Of a stretch of DNA of 64,000 nt, positions 60,859 to 64,000 are shown one piece after another. Both the position numbers and the translations under genes were made by a program. Numbering within the stretch: position 1 is the stretch's first letter; every line of letters begins with the position of its first letter. The notes under the pieces are model-generated. The model was not told the origin of the DNA and did no database searches. It saw nothing but the letters and a program-made list of their open reading frames with translations. The DNA comes from Nocardia sp. NBC_01327 (lineage in GTDB: Bacteria > Actinomycetota > Actinomycetes > Mycobacteriales > Mycobacteriaceae): NCBI RefSeq assembly GCF_035958815.1, contig NZ_CP108383.1, forward strand, positions 1,550,001-1,614,000. The letters run 5' to 3'.

Positions 60859-62220
60859 TCAGGACGGGCGTGCTGCCACAATGGCGCCGGCGGCTCGGCG
60901 GCCCATGCGGATCGCGCCGTCCACGTGCTGGAAGCCGTGGCCCGCGAGGTCCGAACAGGCGAAGTGCAGGGGGCCGACCGGGTCGCGATGGTCGTGGCCG
61001 TAGCGGGTCATACCGCCGAGGTCGAAGCTGACGCCGTAGGCGCCGCGCGTCCATTCCTCTGCGCCCCAGTCGGATTCGTAGTAGACGGCGGGGTCGGCGG
61101 CCTCGGGGCCCAGGTAGCGGACCAGGCAGTCCAGTGCGGCCTGCTTGCGCTGGGCGGCGTCCATGGCGAAGTACGCGTCGGCCTGCTCGTGGGCGATGAA
61201 TCCGACCAGCGCGCCGTTGTCCATGCCGTGGTTGGTGTTGTCGTAGATCTCCGAGACCATATCGGTATCACTGAAACCTGTTCCAGATAAACCGTTTTCG
61301 CGCCAGAACGGGGTCGGATAGACCGCGTGCACCTTGACCACGAATCCGAAGGACATGTGCTGGTACATCTGGTGACGACGGCGCGGCAGCGGCGGGTCGA
61401 AGCTGATGCACGAGTACAGGTTCGGCGGTACCGCCAGAATGACCTGGCCCGCGCGGACCTCGAGATCGCCGTCGGCGAAGACGGTGACGTCGTTGTCGGA
61501 CCACTGAATACGCCGTGCCGGGGAGTTCAGGTGCAGATCATCGCCGATCACCTCGGCCAGTCGCTGCGATACCTGCTGCATACCGCCGACGACGCGCTTG
61601 TCGAGCATGAAGGTGTCGGTCGCCAGATTGGTGAAAGAGCCCTGGGCGGCGGCCATGTGGAGCGCCTGCAGGGTCGAGAAGGTGTGCGCCGGTTTGGTCA
61701 GCATGGCGCCGGCGACGTAGAAGGCGACCGTCTCGCGGGCGTACTCGTCCGCGGACTGCCCCTCCAGCCAGATGCTGAAGGGCACCGAATCCAGTTCTGC
61801 CGCTCGGGGATGCGCCCACGGCTCTTCCGCGCCGACCGCCGCGGCCAGCTCGTCCAGCAGTCCCAGCAGCCGGTCGATCTCCTTCGAGGTCGCCTCGGGC
61901 GCGGGGAAGACATCACCGGTGAAGCGGTGCCGGACGCCGTCCGCCGCCAGGTACACCGACTCGCCGTCGCGATAGCGGGAGAAGGTCTTCAGACCGAGCT
62001 CCTGCACCAATTCCAGTGCGGCGGTGTGATGCGGGGACAGCCACTGGCCGCCGATCTCGATCATCGCGCCGTCGATCTCGCCGGTCCGGGTGCGGCCGCC
62101 GACGCGCTCGCGCGCCTCGAGCACGGCCACCGACAGCCCGGCCCGGTGCAGTTCCACGGCGGCGGTCAGACCGGACGGTCCGGCGCCGATGACAACAACG
62201 TCACGGGTGATGACAGGCAC
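60859..62220 (-). CDS. FAD-dependent amine oxidase, putrescine oxidase-like
   Basis: 453 aa from GTG 62220, with AAGGAGA upstream. Dinucleotide-binding start VVVIGAGPSGLTAAVELHRAGL, the GGRT motif (ERVGGRTRTGEI), EIGGQWLSPHH, a middle substrate domain, and the C-terminal FAD motif GHGFQHVDGAIRMGRRAA. The MAO/putrescine oxidase family oxidises primary amines to aldehydes with H2O2. As third gene behind N-carbamoylputrescine amidase and agmatine deiminase, its likely substrate is putrescine, giving 4-aminobutanal. Cytosolic. Confidence 0.85.
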   Translation of the reverse strand: MPVITRDVVVIGAGPSGLTAAVELHRAGLSVAVLEARERVGGRTRTGEIDGAMIEIGGQWLSPHHTAALELVQELGLKTFSRYRDGESVYLAADGVRHRFTGDVFPAPEATSKEIDRLLGLLDELAAAVGAEEPWAHPRAAELDSVPFSIWLEGQSADEYARETVAFYVAGAMLTKPAHTFSTLQALHMAAAQGSFTNLATDTFMLDKRVVGGMQQVSQRLAEVIGDDLHLNSPARRIQWSDNDVTVFADGDLEVRAGQVILAVPPNLYSCISFDPPLPRRRHQMYQHMSFGFVVKVHAVYPTPFWRENGLSGTGFSDTDMVSEIYDNTNHGMDNGALVGFIAHEQADAYFAMDAAQRKQAALDCLVRYLGPEAADPAVYYESDWGAEEWTRGAYGVSFDLGGMTRYGHDHRDPVGPLHFACSDLAGHGFQHVDGAIRMGRRAAGAIVAARPS

Positions 62221-62254
62221 GAAATCTCCTTGCTATTCCGGTTTACGGGACTGA

Positions 62255-63298
62255 TCAGCGAACGGGCAGCGGCTCGTTCTGGGTAATGCAGTGGATACCG
62301 CCGCCACGGGCGAAGATGGGCCGGGCGTCCACGGTGACGATGGTGCGGCCGGGATAGACCTCGGCCAGTACCGCGGCCGCCTCGGCATCGTTCGGATCGT
62401 CGAACCCGCACAGGATGACCGCGTTATCGCACACGTAGTGATTGATATAGCTGTAGTCGACGAAACCCTCCTCGTCGCGGAGGGCGCGCGGTGCGGGGAC
62501 CGGAACGACCTCGAAAGGCCTTCCGGTGGAAGCGGTCTCGGCGGCGAAGAGCTTCATGATCTCGTCGCTGAGCGCGTGATCGGGATGGGCCGGATCGCGC
62601 TGATCGTGCACCAGGACCACACCCGGGGCCGGCAGCGCGGCGACGATATCGGAGTGCCCGCGGGTGCCGAAGCGCTGCGAATCGCGCCACAGTCCGCGCG
62701 GCAGCCAGAGCGCCGTGTCGATGCCGATGGTGCGCCGCAGTTCGGCCTCCACCTGCTCCCTGGTCAGTCCCGGATTGCGGTAGGGATCCAGCTGCACCGT
62801 CTCGGTGACGATGACCGTCCCCGCGCCGTCCACCTGGATGCCGCCGCCCTCGTTCACGAGCGGTGACTCGATGACCGGCACCCCGGCCGCCGCGGCGACC
62901 ACCGTGCCGATCTGCCGGTCATTGTCCCAGCGGGCCCAATCCTGTTGGCCCCAGCCATTGAACACCCAGTCGACGGCCGCGACGGAACCGTCGGCGGCAT
63001 GCACGAAGGTCGGGCCGATATCGCGCATCCAGGCATCGTCGAGCGGGGCTTCGACGATATCGATTGCGCCGGAGAGCATTCGGCGGGCCGCCGCGGTATC
63101 GGCGGGATCTACCACCATCGAGACCGGTTCGAACTGCGCGACGGCGTGCGCCACGGCGGTCCACGCCGTGCGGGCCTCATCGACGGCCTCGGGCGTCGCG
63201 GTGATTTCCGAACCCACCGGGGGAAAGGCCATCCAGGTGCGGCGGTGCGGCGCGTGCTCGGCGGGCATGCGCCACTGGGCGATTCCGTCCGGTGCCAT
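62255..63298 (-). CDS. aguA: Agmatine deiminase
   Basis: A 347-aa protein; ATG 63298 overlaps the amidase stop (ATGA). Family blocks: MPAEHAPHRRTWMAFPP, the substrate loop DDAWMRDIGPTFVH, NEGGGIQVDGAGT, GTRGHSDIVAALPAPG and the catalytic cysteine in FARGGGIHCITQNEP at the C-terminus. It hydrolyses agmatine to N-carbamoylputrescine and ammonia (pentein fold, cytosol). The upstream gene supplies the next step and the downstream gene the one after. Confidence 0.92.
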   Translation of the reverse strand: MAPDGIAQWRMPAEHAPHRRTWMAFPPVGSEITATPEAVDEARTAWTAVAHAVAQFEPVSMVVDPADTAAARRMLSGAIDIVEAPLDDAWMRDIGPTFVHAADGSVAAVDWVFNGWGQQDWARWDNDRQIGTVVAAAAGVPVIESPLVNEGGGIQVDGAGTVIVTETVQLDPYRNPGLTREQVEAELRRTIGIDTALWLPRGLWRDSQRFGTRGHSDIVAALPAPGVVLVHDQRDPAHPDHALSDEIMKLFAAETASTGRPFEVVPVPAPRALRDEEGFVDYSYINHYVCDNAVILCGFDDPNDAEAAAVLAEVYPGRTIVTVDARPIFARGGGIHCITQNEPLPVR

Positions 63299-64000
63299 CA
63301 CGCCTGCCCGAACGGGTTCGCGTGATCCACCGGCGCGGTCAGGCGAGCGTAGGTGTCGGGACGGCGGGTATCGAGGAACGGGAACAGGGCCAGCCAGTCC
63401 TTGCGCTGATCGAGGTCCAGATCGGCGACCAGCACCGCGGATTCGTCGCGCGGCGCCTGCACCAGGATGCGGCCGTACGGATCGGAGATGAAAGAGGAAC
63501 CGTAGAAGGTGATTTCGCCTTCGTCGCCGAAGCGGTTGGGCACCACCATGAAGGTGCCCGCGGTAATCCCGTTGCCCACGATCACGTGCTGCCACAGCGG
63601 CTGGGTGTCGAAGGCCGGGAAGCTGGGCTCGGAACCGATGGCGGTCGGGTAGACGATGAGGTCCGCCCCGGCCAGCGAGTACATGCGCGCGACCTCCGGG
63701 AACCATTCGTCCCAGCAGGTCGGCATGCCGATGCGGGCGTCGCCGAGATCCGGATGGCTGTGCGGGCGATAGGCCTCGTCGGTGGCGGGACCGGCCCGGA
63801 AGTAGGTGTCCTCGTAGTACCCGTCGCTGATCGGAATGTGCACCTTGCGCGTGCGGCCGACCAGTTCTCCGCTGGGGGACACCAGGATCGCGGTGTTGTA
63901 TCCCAGGCCGTCGCCCTGCTCGGCGCGCTCGTACAGCGAGGCGTGCACGAAGATGCCGTGCTCGATCGCCGCCTTCGCCGCGAAGGTGAAGGTGGGGCCG
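63298..64000 (-). CDS. aguB: N-carbamoylputrescine amidase (nitrilase family), 5' end cut by window
   Basis: The frame is open to the right edge; ~234 C-terminal residues are visible. Nitrilase-family landmarks: GIFVHASLYE, the lysine in VGRTRKVHIP, and the nucleophile C in IGMPTCWDEWFPEVARMYSLAGAD. It ends FLDTRRPDTYARL. The catalytic Glu lies in the missing N-terminal part. It converts N-carbamoylputrescine to putrescine, CO2 and ammonia. First visible gene of the minus-strand polyamine operon. Confidence 0.88.
   Translation of the reverse strand, partial: GPTFTFAAKAAIEHGIFVHASLYERAEQGDGLGYNTAILVSPSGELVGRTRKVHIPISDGYYEDTYFRAGPATDEAYRPHSHPDLGDARIGMPTCWDEWFPEVARMYSLAGADLIVYPTAIGSEPSFPAFDTQPLWQHVIVGNGITAGTFMVVPNRFGDEGEITFYGSSFISDPYGRILVQAPRDESAVLVADLDLDQRKDWLALFPFLDTRRPDTYARLTAPVDHANPFGQA

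Overview
The window is high-GC actinobacterial DNA, most likely from Nocardia or a close relative (Nocardiaceae). It is built around a type VII (ESX) secretion locus of the derived type: eccA, a single-chain eccC, eccB, eccD, eccE, mycP, an EsxA/EsxB pair, PE/PPE-like proteins and four EspG chaperones are all present. The genus is inferred from gene content and codon bias; there is no rRNA in the window.

Layout. 0-5 kb: ESX substrate module 1 (large substrate, EspG, EspH-like, EspC/PE-like, PPE-like). 5-10.4 kb: small accessory genes (two conserved hypotheticals, a DnaJ-type zinc-ribbon protein, a YbaB-like protein, a zinc-ribbon protein) and a Ser/Thr kinase with a multi-pass membrane tail. 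10.4-12.9 kb: module 2 (substrate plus EspG, minus strand). 13-16 kb: a membrane-anchored YVTN beta-propeller and immunity-like orphans. 15.8-26.3 kb, minus strand: a polymorphic-toxin operon made of a WXG100 partner, a YbaB-like protein, a 2601-aa multi-toxin, a SUKH-3 immunity protein, an orphan YwqJ-type deaminase tip and a protein with an internal tandem duplication. 27.7-37.5 kb: module 3, which runs into PE/PPE, EspG, the Esx pair and eccB. 37.6-46 kb: an inverted duplication of kinase plus two lipoproteins. 46-58.5 kb: eccE, eccA, eccD, mycP, eccC and a fourth kinase. 58.6-64 kb: leaving the ESX locus, with a GNAT enzyme, a GntR regulator, a DUF4254 protein and an agmatine-to-putrescine catabolic operon (amidase, agmatine deiminase, amine oxidase) cut by the window edge.

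How the parts fit. The Ecc proteins and MycP form the secretion machine. EspGs are expected to hold the substrates encoded beside them. The kinases and lipoproteins probably tune or decorate the envelope around the machine. The giant toxin is a plausible cargo of this or a sister ESX system. Its chain carries signatures of a papain-like glutamine deamidase, an anthrax edema factor-like cyclase, an R-S-E ADP-ribosyltransferase and a C-terminal deaminase. Two nearly identical caspase-like domains flank the ADP-ribosyltransferase as direct repeats exactly 1875 bp (625 codons) apart.

The most unusual signal is a coherent 178-codon immunity-like reading frame (21732-22268) lying out of frame inside the giant toxin gene, just after its papain-like domain. 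It suggests that a toxin-immunity pair was swallowed when a further toxin was fused behind it. All domain calls come from reading motifs by eye; no database search was run.
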